DNA of 64,000 nt from Robiginitomaculum antarcticum DSM 21748 (GCF_000365025.1 NZ_KB823013.1:248001-312000), one strand, 5' to 3'; numbered from the stretch's first letter, positions 1 to 9,128 are shown. Notes: a model not told the origin generated them from the sequence alone. Translations and numbers: made by a program.

Positions 1-98
1 TCCGTCAGCCGCTTTATTCGGGGTCTATCGGACGTTGGAAGAAATACGGCGATAAACTTGATGGGCTCAAAGCCGCTCTGGGAAACCTTGCGGATTAA
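1..98 (+). CDS. Sulfotransferase family protein, C-terminal end only
   Basis: Only the last 31 codons are inside the window, in the frame starting at base 3 and stopping at TAA 96-98. The visible tail reads QPLYSGSIGRWKKYGDKL and then a short amphipathic end. This matches the closing segment of bacterial TPR/sulfotransferase proteins, where a V/L-Y-x-S-S/G-V/I-G-R-W-x-x-Y motif precedes the last helix. These enzymes usually transfer sulfate from PAPS to an acceptor; the PAPS-binding part lies outside, so activity cannot be judged. The gene converges on the DUF917 gene with a 4-base overlap. Confidence 0.6.
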   Translation, partial: RQPLYSGSIGRWKKYGDKLDGLKAALGNLAD

Positions 99-1183
99 AG
101 GTCTTCCAACGGCACGTAATCAATATTGAACCCAAAGCAGCGCGGTGCGACAACTTTTAAGGCGGCTTTTGATCTGTAAAATTCTGGGCATCCCGTTGCA
201 AATACGCAGACTCTTTGACCGTAACGCAAGCGCTCGGCATTAATCGGAGCGCCTGTCTCAAAATCGACTATGGTGATGAGGTCAGGCACGCTGGCGACAA
301 CTTTATCGCCAATTCTGGCCAGTAAATATTCGTTCTTAATATTGACACTAAGGTTTTCACCTATCCCGTCAAATGCTTCGATTGTCGCCTCGCCTATATC
401 GTACCCACCGATAATGCGGGTGGCTTTATCAATGACCTTGCCTGTGCAGATTATGCGGCATTCGCCATATATCGACTTCGCGAAAACGTCTTGAAGCGGC
501 TTCAAGAGCGAGTCGGCCTGACCGCGATTTTCGCGCAAAGTACGGCCGAGTTCGACAGAGAAGCTCAAAGTTCCAGGAATAACTGAGCGCTTAAGTTCTG
601 CGCCCGTCATCGGATGTTCTGCCGCCGTAATCATACCGCCCGCCGCCATAGAATAGCTGCGAATGTGGCGTTCATAAATATCCGTCGTCGAGACTTCAAA
701 GGTCGCCGTGTTTCCCGCGTAATCATAGGCAACAGCTGGCGTTGGTTTCACGCCCGCAATGGCGTATGACATCATTTGCGCTTCGGGTAGCGCGCGGCCC
801 ATGCCGTCGCCATCAACAACGGGGATGCCTTTTCCCGCTGCAGCGACCAATGGAATAAGCGAATTTCCACCGCCGATTTCGAAAGATGCCACGGCGTCGA
901 TTTTACGACCCACATATTTTTCGAAGGCGTCAATCGTCAACGCAGCGTCGTCAATTGACGGCAGAAGCTCGAGGCTTACGGTCGGCGCGCCGACGCTGCC
1001 AATTGGCACCACATAGGCATCATCGGCTAAATCTTCAGGCTGGATAAGGGCAACGGGGCCGTATTTTTTTATAGCTTCGCGCGCGATAAGTTTGGGGACA
1101 TGCGGATCGCCGCCGCCGCCGGTCGCAAGGAAAACGGAGCCCAGCGCGATGTCGTCAAGATGCTCTAAACCAATGGTCTTCAT
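95..1183 (-). CDS. DUF917 (S-methyl-thiohydantoin desulfurase-like) family protein
   Basis: This 362-residue protein begins MKTIGLEHLDDIALGSVFLA and then has a glycine-rich ATGGGGDP segment, typical of the DUF917/S-Me-THD family (PF06032). The family is found beside HyuA-type proteins and is linked to hydantoin or methylthiohydantoin breakdown. Its start overlaps the hyuA stop by four bases (ATGA), so the two are translationally coupled. Further family-like segments are GDGMGRALPEAQM near residue 125 and the Ala/Gly-rich SYSMAAGGMI near 178. The exact substrate cannot be read from sequence. The length is normal for the family. Confidence 0.8.
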   Translation of the reverse strand: MKTIGLEHLDDIALGSVFLATGGGGDPHVPKLIAREAIKKYGPVALIQPEDLADDAYVVPIGSVGAPTVSLELLPSIDDAALTIDAFEKYVGRKIDAVASFEIGGGNSLIPLVAAAGKGIPVVDGDGMGRALPEAQMMSYAIAGVKPTPAVAYDYAGNTATFEVSTTDIYERHIRSYSMAAGGMITAAEHPMTGAELKRSVIPGTLSFSVELGRTLRENRGQADSLLKPLQDVFAKSIYGECRIICTGKVIDKATRIIGGYDIGEATIEAFDGIGENLSVNIKNEYLLARIGDKVVASVPDLITIVDFETGAPINAERLRYGQRVCVFATGCPEFYRSKAALKVVAPRCFGFNIDYVPLEDL

Positions 1184-2730
1184 GACATATCTCCCACTGA
1201 AAGGTCGCCTATGACTTTCACGCGCACGCGGGTCGCGCCCTCGTCCATATAAGGAATGGAGGTTTCTTCGATATCAACAGCTTTAATCGTCGCAATATCC
1301 GCGCCCGCTCTGAAGGCTCGCTCCGTCGCCACTTGCGTGATGAGTTTCAAAGCCTCCTCCCGCGGTGTCTCGCGGTAGGATATTATGCGTTCAGCCTCGG
1401 CCCCGATCTGCGCAATCGCCGCGCCAATCGCATTGGCAACGCCCGCATTTTCAGGGCGTTGGAGTTGGGAAGCGGCCTTGAGCCCCTGGGTCACCAAGAC
1501 AGCTCCCCCTCCAACAAGAATGACCGGCATGTCTTTTCCGCCTGGCTTCATCATCTCAATATTCTGGTCGAGCATAGCGTGCATCGTTGCGGTCGCAGCA
1601 TCGACAGTCGCTTTTGGGACATCGTTTATCTTTGAAACATCGCCAATTTTCGCGCCACCGCTCGCAACTAATATATCCGTCGTCGTTAGCGTCTTACCGC
1701 CAAAGACCAACCCTTCTGAGACGAGTTTATGTCCGACAGAAAGCGGACCAATAGTTTTGCCGCCGTCCAAAACTAGGCTGCCTCCGCCGAGGCCAACCGC
1801 CGTAATGTCTGGCATACGGAAATTTGTGCGCACGCCGCCAATTTCGATGACGACATTGGACTCGCGCGGGAAACCGCCTTGTAGGACACCAATGTCAGAC
1901 GTAGTGCCGCCAATGTCGACAACAATCGCATCTTTGAGACCAGTGAGTTTATAAGCGCCTCGCAGAGAATTGGTCGGCCCAGACGCGAATGTAAGCGCGG
2001 GATAGGCGCGGACAAAATCAGCGCTCATCAATGTGCCGTCATTCTGGCTAATAAAGGCCGGGCAATTTAGGCCTCGGTTCTTAAGCGCGTCCAAAAACGA
2101 ACTGACGACTTTGTCTGCAAAGGGTAAAAGCGTCGCATTCATAATAGCCGCGTTCTCGCGCTCCATCAGGCCAAGCCGTCCGAAATTATAAGACAAAGTG
2201 ACACGGGCGTTTGGAATAGCGGCCTTGATTTTCTCGCCGACAATTTTTTCTGGCTGCGCATTCATGGGAGAAAAGGCTGAGGCAATCGCGACGTTCTTAA
2301 TGCGCTTTTTGACTAGGTCTTTGATCAACGCGTCGACTTCATCGTCCCTAATATCTGCCACGGGAAAACCGTCGTAAAGGTATCCGCCATGTAGCAGATA
2401 AATATGTTCCCCCATTGCGCCGCGAATATCGTCCGGCCAGTCGACCATAGGCGGTATACCGCGCCCCGATGGCAGACCTATCCGCACAGCTGCTACGGGC
2501 GAAAGTTCCCGGCGCTGCACAATTGCATTGGTGAATTGTGTCGTGCCTATCATGACAGTTTTGATCTTATTTTGGCTAATGGCGCCGTCTTTCAAAAGCG
2601 TATCAAGCGCGTCTGTGATGCCGCTGACAACGTTGGCCGAAGTCAGCGCCTTAGTAGCGGAAATAACCTCATCGCCATCCAAAATAACGGCGTCCGTATG
2701 GGTTCCGCCCACATCAATGCCAATTCTCAT
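1180..2730 (-). CDS. hyuA: Hydantoinase/oxoprolinase family protein, HyuA type
   Basis: The protein is 516 residues when started at the ATG at 2730, where MRIGIDVGGTHTDAVILDGD is the standard N terminus of HyuA/oxoprolinase enzymes. A longer frame exists upstream but lies inside the permease gene and resembles nothing. The actin-like ATPase fold is shown by the phosphate motif DVGGTHTDAV (residues 5-14) and a second motif VVDIGGTTSDIG in the middle. The family uses ATP to open cyclic amides such as hydantoins or 5-oxoproline. The start overlaps the upstream permease stop by ATGA and the stop overlaps the DUF917 start. These three genes are therefore one operon, consistent with uptake and opening of a hydantoin-like ring. 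The substrate is inference. Confidence 0.85.
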   Translation of the reverse strand: MRIGIDVGGTHTDAVILDGDEVISATKALTSANVVSGITDALDTLLKDGAISQNKIKTVMIGTTQFTNAIVQRRELSPVAAVRIGLPSGRGIPPMVDWPDDIRGAMGEHIYLLHGGYLYDGFPVADIRDDEVDALIKDLVKKRIKNVAIASAFSPMNAQPEKIVGEKIKAAIPNARVTLSYNFGRLGLMERENAAIMNATLLPFADKVVSSFLDALKNRGLNCPAFISQNDGTLMSADFVRAYPALTFASGPTNSLRGAYKLTGLKDAIVVDIGGTTSDIGVLQGGFPRESNVVIEIGGVRTNFRMPDITAVGLGGGSLVLDGGKTIGPLSVGHKLVSEGLVFGGKTLTTTDILVASGGAKIGDVSKINDVPKATVDAATATMHAMLDQNIEMMKPGGKDMPVILVGGGAVLVTQGLKAASQLQRPENAGVANAIGAAIAQIGAEAERIISYRETPREEALKLITQVATERAFRAGADIATIKAVDIEETSIPYMDEGATRVRVKVIGDLSVGDMS

Positions 2731-3569
2731 ATCGATTGCCTTTTTTGGACGCCCCATGACAAAGCCATATATACAAGACCGGCTAAAATGATTGCGTCTA
2801 TGGAGGTAATGCCCGTTGGGCTTGGGATGACTCCGTTTGAAATCATCAGAGCAAATCCAGCTCCTATGGCCCAAGCCATAAGTCCCGGCCAGTTAAAGCT
2901 CCGGTTGCCCGTAAGTGTTTCAATGTGATAATCTGACCGCCGCATCAGCAAGGCGTCGATAATAATTACGCCCGCGACCGGGATAAAAATATCGGAGAGA
3001 AAAATAAGAAACGGAATGAAGTTGTCTAGCAGATTCATCAAGGCGGCAATAACGCCGGCCGCACCTAATCCAATCGCGAGCCATGTGCTATTGAGTTTTG
3101 GGAATGTGGCTTTTGTTCCCAAAATAGCGCTGTAAAGATTAAGCGAGTTCAAGACCCAGCTACTCCCAATTACGATCAAGAACGCACCAATACCGAGATT
3201 TAAGTCGAGCATAATACCCAGAATATCTGTGCTGCCTGAGACTGCCCCCGCTAGAGCCGCCGAGCCCATGACCGCCAGTTGAACAATGATGTAAGCGATG
3301 ATCGACGTATAAATAGCCCCGGTCCAATGACGCACAAACCGCGTAATGTCCGGCAAGATAATCGCCCCAATAATGATAGCGCCTACAATGGCCGATATGC
3401 CTTGGCCCGTCGTGATTGTCGCCTCGCGTTCTATGGCCAATATTTCTGTGAAACCCTGTGTGCTAAGCGCTGATTTGGCGAAGAGAAAAGTCACTACGGC
3501 AAGGATAGGCACCAACAAAGTAGCCAATATATTAATCGCCTTAAACCCAACAATTGTGGTGACGGTCAT
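2727..3569 (-). pseudogene. Cytosine/nucleobase permease (CodB/NCS1 type), N-terminally truncated
   Basis: The frame gives 280 residues with about eight hydrophobic segments. It resembles NCS1 cytosine/hydantoin permeases, including GFKAINILATLLVPIL at the start, ILPDITRFVRHW near residue 75 and a NSLNLYSAILG segment near 140. Full family members are about 420 residues, so roughly the first 140, with the first transmembrane helices, are missing. Upstream the sequence becomes the 3' end of hsdM without any spacer, and the two share an ATGA overlap. I read this as a deletion junction near 3566-3580. The remnant could still be translated by coupling but is unlikely to transport. It heads the hyuA-DUF917 operon, whose own promoter seems to have been lost with its 5' end. 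Confidence 0.75.
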
Positions 3570-4855
3570 GCCGCTAATTCTGATTTCACTTTTGATAGTT
3601 CGCTTCCCTTTTGTGAACGCCGTTGTGCCCCAAGCTCGAAGCCATCATTCTCAATCTTGAAAAAAGCAATGTAATCACTTACCTTAGCAAGCGCTCTATC
3701 CAATATAAGGATCGAAGTTTTTACGCCTGAGTATGGGTTAAACACTCCACCGGGAAGAGAGATCACCGCTGCGAGGTGATTGTCTACCAGCATTTTACGT
3801 AAGTCTTTATAAGCATTCTGGCTTTGAAAAATTATTCCTTCCGGCACTACAATAGCAGACCTACCTGCCTTGGTGAGGTGCTCAGCTATGTAATCGACAA
3901 ACAGAACTTCACTGCGTTTGGATTGCACCTGAAACCGCGTATGCGGCTTGATCCCGCCTTTGGGAGACATAAATGGCGGGTTGGCAAGGATGACATCAGC
4001 CATTTCACCCCACTTAGCTTCACTTGTGAGAGTGTCATATTCTTCGACTTTAGGGTCGGCGAAGCCGTGCAAATAAAGGTTCACCAGACTTAAACGCACC
4101 ATATCGGGAGAGATATCATACCCGATAATATTTTCTGCCAGCAATGCACGATCTTTGGTGGTCAGTTTATCGCCAGCATAGCGTAACGGACTTTCCAGCG
4201 CTTGTTCTGCCACATCTTTCGTCTCACTCTCTGGTACAGAGCCCGTGACATTGGACGAATTCGCTTTTAGGATATGCTTGTAAGCAGAAATCAGAAAACC
4301 AGCCGTACCGCAGGCTGGGTCTAATATGGTTTCATTCTTTTTAGGGTCGATAATCTCAACCATGAAATCAATAATATGTCGCGGTGTCCGAAATTGCCCT
4401 GCATCGCCTTGACTGCCCAATACAGAAAGCAAGTATTCGAATGCATCACCCAAACGTTCACTATGGTCATATTCAAAACTATCAATCTCCCGCAGGAAAC
4501 TGCGAAGCGTTTCAGGGTCACGATAAGGCAGATAAGCATTGCGAAAAATTGTCCGAAATAAAGGCGGTAACTTTTCGTTCTCCACCATTTTGGTTAAAGC
4601 TTCTGAATAGGTGTTGAGCATCTCCTGACCTGAGATTCCGGAAGTCACCAGATTAGACCAGCGAAAACGCTCATATTCATCCGTGAAGAATTTACGCTCC
4701 CCGCCAAGTTCTTCGGACTCTAAATCCATATCGTGCATAAATTTGTAAATTAGCGCGACAGTAATTTGTTCGACCTGACTTTTTGGGTCGGGAACTTTCC
4801 CTACGAGGATATCACGGCATGTATCTATTCGGCGTTTTGTCTCTGAATCAAGCAT
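3566..4855 (-). CDS. hsdM: Type I restriction-modification methyltransferase subunit HsdM, C-terminally truncated
   Basis: This 429-residue N6-adenine methyltransferase subunit has the HsdM N-terminal helical domain, SAM-binding motif I DPACGTAGFL (residues 179-188) and catalytic motif IV NPPF (292-295). The segment FFKIENDGFELGAQRR near 398-413 is typical of the C-terminal part. Family members normally continue for another 50-80 residues of helices that contact HsdS. Here the frame stops right after KSELAA, exactly where permease sequence begins on the same strand. No hsdS follows. The gene lies 12 bases after hsdR. Catalytic motifs are intact, but without a specificity subunit and with a shortened C terminus the enzyme is probably inactive. 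Confidence 0.88.
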   Translation of the reverse strand: MLDSETKRRIDTCRDILVGKVPDPKSQVEQITVALIYKFMHDMDLESEELGGERKFFTDEYERFRWSNLVTSGISGQEMLNTYSEALTKMVENEKLPPLFRTIFRNAYLPYRDPETLRSFLREIDSFEYDHSERLGDAFEYLLSVLGSQGDAGQFRTPRHIIDFMVEIIDPKKNETILDPACGTAGFLISAYKHILKANSSNVTGSVPESETKDVAEQALESPLRYAGDKLTTKDRALLAENIIGYDISPDMVRLSLVNLYLHGFADPKVEEYDTLTSEAKWGEMADVILANPPFMSPKGGIKPHTRFQVQSKRSEVLFVDYIAEHLTKAGRSAIVVPEGIIFQSQNAYKDLRKMLVDNHLAAVISLPGGVFNPYSGVKTSILILDRALAKVSDYIAFFKIENDGFELGAQRRSQKGSELSKVKSELAA

Positions 4856-4867
4856 GAAGGACTTTCG

Positions 4868-7399
4868 TTATAGGAAGGAATTTAAGGGCACGTAGTCCTT
4901 AATGTATTCTGGGATCAGTGTTCGCCATTTTTCGGGCACATCTCGCAGATCACGAGTCGTAAAGGTTGGGTTTACATTGAGGTCACCTAAGTGGCCAGCA
5001 TCGATTATTGTTCTAACTCGGGCGTCACTCAAATAAGCTTCGAAGAAATATCGAATTTGGGAGATACGGTCTCCTTCTTCAGGTTTTTGGTCGAGCAGAA
5101 ATTTTTGAAACTCGTCATCAATCAACTCAGCTTTGCTTCGGAATTTAGGAATAAACCCAAAAGCCTTCTCAATAAGTTCTCGAATTGAAATCCGGCGATC
5201 TACGCCTGATGCACGGCGAAGTTTTTCAAGGTTGAAATAGTCATCCGGTTTGTCGAACAGGCCTTCAATCACGCGGCGTGTTGCAGCTTCCCAATTTTGC
5301 GCCTCCACATAGGCAGCAAGTTGTTTGTCATCACGTGCAAGACTTTCAAACTTCTGGAACAACTCGCGATCAATGCGCATGCCTTCTTCGCCAATTTGTT
5401 TTTCAGATTGGTAAACGATCTGGTCAGGTTCGAATGACTCATACGCTTTGGCTGTGGGTGTAGAAAACCCGCCGGGATTCGCCAGCGGAACAGGCTTAGG
5501 TTTTGGAACAGGTAATTCTTCATCATATTTGAACTTCTCCTCAAAAAATTCACAATTTGCGAAGAAGTCAAATAGGCGAAAAACAGTCTTTTGTTTTTCC
5601 CCAATTGAAGCTTTCTGCTCCGGGTCGAACATCTCAGATATAAAGTTATGCTTCCGTGTTCCGCGCCCCTTCATTTGCACAAAATCAGAAGGAGAAAATA
5701 TTGGTCGCATCATTGCCAAGTTTAAAAGATCAGGACAATCATACCCCGTCGTCATCATGCCAACTGTAATACATATTCTCGCTTTGCTTGTTCGATAGTC
5801 AGGCATGAATGGGCTGTGACCACGAAGATTATTATTCGCGAAATTGATTGTCATTTTCTGCGCTGTGTCAACATGACTGGTAACTTGCATAGCGAAGTCG
5901 GAATTATACCGCCCCGGCCATAGTTGGTCTGCCATAACATTTAATATTTGCGCGATTTTGGCGGCGTGATTCTGGCTTACTGTGAATACGAGCGTTTTTC
6001 CAAATTCATTTGTGATAGGGTCGCGCAGTCCATGCTTTAGTAAAGCTTTGCAAAAAACCTCATTCGTACCTTCCGCAAAGAATTTTTTCTCAAAGTCTCG
6101 CCCGCCGTAAGTCTCTTCAACTTCATTGCCGTTCTCGTCTATCGTCTCAACAATGTACCCTTCATCTGAAAGCAATTGAGTGGTTACGCCAGTTCTGGCG
6201 TCAATCACGTAAGGATTGATCAGGTATCCCTGTTTTACGCCATCGAGTAACGAATACCGAAAAGTTGGGTCTCCGGTTTCACATCCAAAGGTGCGATATG
6301 TGTCGAGCATCATGCGCCGCTCTGTTTCGCGCGGGTCACGTTGAGTGGTTAGTGACTTGGATTTCTTCAAGTAATCCTTAGGCGTTGCCGTAAGCCCAAG
6401 CTTGTACCCAACGAAATACTCGAAAACTGCGCGAGAGTTCCCACCGATCGATCGATGTGCTTCGTCAGAAATAACCAAATCGAAATCAGTTGGAGAGAAT
6501 AGTCGCTTATATTTGTCGTTAAAAAGAAGCGACTGGACAGTCGTGACAACTATATCCGCCTTGCGCCAATCGTCTCGACGTTCTTTGTATATGACCGATG
6601 TGAAATCGTTCTTCAGTAGTGCCTTGAAGGCTTTATTGGCCTGATCTTCTAATTCTAGTCTATCAACTAAGAAAAGAACACGCTTTGCATTTTGAGTTTT
6701 GAGGAACAGTTTAATAACGGCAGCGGATGTTAGTGTTTTACCTGTTCCGGTAGCCATTTCAAATAAGAAGCGCGTTGCTCCTTTTTCGGCCTCTTCTTGA
6801 ACGCGCTCGACGGCTCGTTTTTGATAATCTCGCAAAAACCGAAGGCCATGCTTTTCAATGAAGGCTGGCTTCTCCGCCTCATTCTTCCAAGCAGCCTCAC
6901 TCGCATAGCCCAACAATTGAGTAAGCGCGATATAGTCATCCCCTACGGGTTCGTTAGCGAGGCGCTTGGCATCAGGCTTAAAGGCATAGTGATTTACAAT
7001 ATCGTCCGGCCCGGGAAACTTAGTGATCACCGCAGGGTTGCCTTGCTTCAAGTCCCATAAGTAATGAATATTGCCATTACTCAGTATTATGAAGCGCGCG
7101 TTCTGTGAGCGGGCGTATCGTCGGGCCTGCTCTTTTGCTGAAAGTGGATTTTTATCTTCAGACTTTGCTTCCAGAACGATTAGCGGTTTGCCATCTCTGT
7201 CTAATAACAGGAAGTCGATAAACCCATTCTTGGTATTTTCGTAATCCTCACCAAGGACTTCGATAGATTGCTCTGTAATCTTGACGTTAGGCTCAAGCAC
7301 TATGTTTGCAGGGCCGTCATTATCATCAAAGAAACGCCACCCCGCGTCATCGAGCAAGTGGTTAATTTTTATACGTGCTGTAGCTTCTTTAGCTCTCAT
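4868..7399 (-). CDS. hsdR: Type I restriction endonuclease subunit HsdR
   Basis: The 843-residue motor/nuclease subunit has an N-terminal PD-(D/E)xK nuclease, with D62 in GFIDFLL and the E-x-K pair in IVLEAKSE (residues 74-81). It then has a superfamily 2 helicase with Walker A ATGTGKT (216-222) and DEAH box (312-315). A second RecA domain and a C-terminal helical region complete it. The length fits the shorter HsdR class. Its start codon directly follows the fic stop codon (TAA at 7400-7402, ATG at 7399), so the two are coupled. In a working complex it needs HsdM and HsdS to cut DNA; HsdS is absent here. The frame itself is undamaged. Confidence 0.92.
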   Translation of the reverse strand: MRAKEATARIKINHLLDDAGWRFFDDNDGPANIVLEPNVKITEQSIEVLGEDYENTKNGFIDFLLLDRDGKPLIVLEAKSEDKNPLSAKEQARRYARSQNARFIILSNGNIHYLWDLKQGNPAVITKFPGPDDIVNHYAFKPDAKRLANEPVGDDYIALTQLLGYASEAAWKNEAEKPAFIEKHGLRFLRDYQKRAVERVQEEAEKGATRFLFEMATGTGKTLTSAAVIKLFLKTQNAKRVLFLVDRLELEDQANKAFKALLKNDFTSVIYKERRDDWRKADIVVTTVQSLLFNDKYKRLFSPTDFDLVISDEAHRSIGGNSRAVFEYFVGYKLGLTATPKDYLKKSKSLTTQRDPRETERRMMLDTYRTFGCETGDPTFRYSLLDGVKQGYLINPYVIDARTGVTTQLLSDEGYIVETIDENGNEVEETYGGRDFEKKFFAEGTNEVFCKALLKHGLRDPITNEFGKTLVFTVSQNHAAKIAQILNVMADQLWPGRYNSDFAMQVTSHVDTAQKMTINFANNNLRGHSPFMPDYRTSKARICITVGMMTTGYDCPDLLNLAMMRPIFSPSDFVQMKGRGTRKHNFISEMFDPEQKASIGEKQKTVFRLFDFFANCEFFEEKFKYDEELPVPKPKPVPLANPGGFSTPTAKAYESFEPDQIVYQSEKQIGEEGMRIDRELFQKFESLARDDKQLAAYVEAQNWEAATRRVIEGLFDKPDDYFNLEKLRRASGVDRRISIRELIEKAFGFIPKFRSKAELIDDEFQKFLLDQKPEEGDRISQIRYFFEAYLSDARVRTIIDAGHLGDLNVNPTFTTRDLRDVPEKWRTLIPEYIKDYVPLNSFL

Positions 7400-8470
7400 T
7401 TATGTTCTTTCAATGAGCAATGAATACCAAGTAGAACGGGCCTTACCGTGCTGCTTAATTTGTCGACCTGCTACTAACTCACGTATACGTACTTTTACAG
7501 TGTTCCTATTTGCACCAGTTTGATCGACAACTTCCGATAGTGTCAGTCGTTTCGCGCTTTGAAACAACTCTAAAATTTCCTCTGAAAGCGGATGCAATTC
7601 TTCGCTAGTAATCTGGTCAACTTTTTCACCCTCTACACGTTCTTCCAAAATACTCTTTTGTTTCTTCAAAGCGCGCAAGAAAAACCCAATCCACGGCTCC
7701 CAGTCTGGTGTGGGGTCCAGCGACTTTTGCGTGCGACGCAGGGCGTTGTAATACTGGCCCTTGTTCTCTTCCACGACGCTCTCCAGTGAAGCGTAAGGAA
7801 CGTAGGCGTAACCAGCTCTTAAAAGCATGAGTGTTGTGAGTACTCGTGATAGCCGTCCATTGCCGTCTTGGAACGGATGGATTGCAAGAAATTTTACGAT
7901 AAAGATTGCGACGATCAAAAGCGGGTGAAACGCTTCCTCACGAACAGCTTTCTGAACCCAGCCGACAAGGGCTTCCATTTCACGCGGCGTGTCGAAGGGT
8001 GATGTGGTCGCAAAGACAATACCAAGCTCTTCGCCATTTGGCCCGAATGCAACAACGTGGTTGTCTAGTGTTTTGTAGCCGCCTCTATGCCGCTCATCCT
8101 TCGTGCTGTGACGTAAAAGTGTTTGGTGCAATTGCCGAATATGGTTCTCAGTTATCGGCATGTCTTCCCACGCCTGAAAAACCAAATCCATGGCCTCGGC
8201 ATAGCCAGCAACTTCTTGCTCATCGCGACCTTGAAAGCTCTTTGTTTTGAGGCCTGATAGGAGCGTCTCGACTTGGGCGTCTGTGAGTTTAGCGCCTTCA
8301 ATCCGGGTCGATGATCCAATGCTCTCAATCGTCGCGACTTTGCGGAGTTTATTGAGGCGTTCAGGCGCGAGCGTTTTGAGGGCTTCCCAACGGCCTTTGA
8401 ACTCGTCGATTTCAGCGACAAGTTTGACCATGTTTTGGTCTAATCGGATATCCAATCGAGCGTAGTCCAT
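7400..8470 (-). CDS. Fic domain protein with N-terminal inhibitory helix and C-terminal winged helix
   Basis: The protein is 356 residues from the ATG at 8470; an in-frame TTG two codons upstream is possible. It carries the full Fic active motif HPFQDGNGRLSR (about residues 198-209), with the catalytic His and the phosphate-binding DGNGR. An N-terminal S-x-x-x-E-G inhibitory motif (STRIEG, about 54-59) marks it as a self-inhibited class II Fic enzyme. Such proteins usually transfer AMP from ATP to a hydroxyl of a target. The last 60 residues look like a winged-helix DNA-binding domain (TLSEVVDQTGANRNTVKVRI). It is the first gene of the Fic-HsdR-HsdM operon. The target is unknown, and autoregulation through the winged helix is inference. 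Confidence 0.88.
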   Translation of the reverse strand: MDYARLDIRLDQNMVKLVAEIDEFKGRWEALKTLAPERLNKLRKVATIESIGSSTRIEGAKLTDAQVETLLSGLKTKSFQGRDEQEVAGYAEAMDLVFQAWEDMPITENHIRQLHQTLLRHSTKDERHRGGYKTLDNHVVAFGPNGEELGIVFATTSPFDTPREMEALVGWVQKAVREEAFHPLLIVAIFIVKFLAIHPFQDGNGRLSRVLTTLMLLRAGYAYVPYASLESVVEENKGQYYNALRRTQKSLDPTPDWEPWIGFFLRALKKQKSILEERVEGEKVDQITSEELHPLSEEILELFQSAKRLTLSEVVDQTGANRNTVKVRIRELVAGRQIKQHGKARSTWYSLLIERT

Positions 8471-8500
8471 ATCCAATTATACCCAATAATACCCAATTGT
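8471..8500. repeat. Three 10-bp tandem repeats at the fic start
   Basis: Three back-to-back decamers read ATCCAATTAT, ACCCAATAAT and ACCCAATTGT on the plus strand. They end one base before the fic ATG. The 10-bp period places each copy on the same face of the helix. No good Shine-Dalgarno sequence is visible for fic. The repeats may be an operator for the winged-helix domain of Fic or for another regulator. Confidence 0.6.
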
Positions 8501-8891
8501 CATTCCTTCATTTTATGCGACTTAAGAAAGGAAACGGCCTTATCCATTAACAGTGAGTTTTCCTATTAAAGGCTAGGCGCGGAAGTTGGTTGGAAAATAG
8601 ACTAAAACCAATGAAATTTTCCGAGACTTTGCGGGTGTTCAACACAAGGTAACACCCCCGATATTCCTAAGCAGGACTGGGAATAACGGCAAAACAGTAA
8701 CACCACGCCTTTAGGCTTGGTGTCACTAAAAAGGATGTGCAGACAAGGCTTTAGCCGAGGGGTAACACCCCCGCCTTTATCTGGCCCTCCAAAATTTCAT
8801 TTTGACTCTTTTCCCAGAATACTACCCAGTCGCCCCAGATACCTGTAATTATTCATTCGAGAAATTTTGATTGAATATGCTATGATTGGCT
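8501..8891. other. Gene-free interval with repeated GTAACACC motifs
   Basis: No convincing gene is present in these about 390 bases. GTAACACC occurs three times in direct orientation (8649-8656, 8697-8704, 8762-8769). A near-inverted copy GGTGTCAC (8719-8726) forms a hairpin with the second copy, and a GGTGTT lies at 8634-8639. The interval sits between the restriction operon and the recombinase region. It probably holds the promoter of the fic operon and may carry recombinase or excisionase arm sites. Confidence 0.4.
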
Positions 8892-9128
8892 ATGCCGAAC
8901 AATTCTCAAGCCCTTACAGATAATCAAAAACTTGCTGCCGACATTCGCGAAGCCATGGTCATTCTGGCGAGGGTCATTCGCAAATTTGGGGATACCCCTT
9001 GGCCGTTGATGGAGCGTTTCCAACGCGAATTGAAAGCTATCGAAGACCGCGAAGCGCTTCTTGTAGACCTGCTAGGCGAAGCGCCAGAAAGTGCTTCTAA
9101 GGGGCCAGATTTGCCAGACCTTGGGTGA
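8892..9128 (+). CDS. Small hypothetical protein
   Basis: A 78-residue protein is read from the ATG at 8892; a TTG two codons upstream is also in frame. It is mostly helical and charged, with a central stretch MVILARVIRKFGDTPWPLMERFQ. I do not recognise a family. The codon use and amphipathic composition look like real coding sequence. It converges on the recombinase gene with a 32-base overlap, as small genes beside integrases in islands often do. No signal peptide or membrane segment is visible. Confidence 0.5.
   Translation: MPNNSQALTDNQKLAADIREAMVILARVIRKFGDTPWPLMERFQRELKAIEDREALLVDLLGEAPESASKGPDLPDLG

Noticed and set aside
3566-8470. A hidden hsdS gene in the restriction cluster
   Set aside because: All sequence between fic and the permease remnant is taken up by hsdR and hsdM, and no target-recognition domain is visible in any frame.
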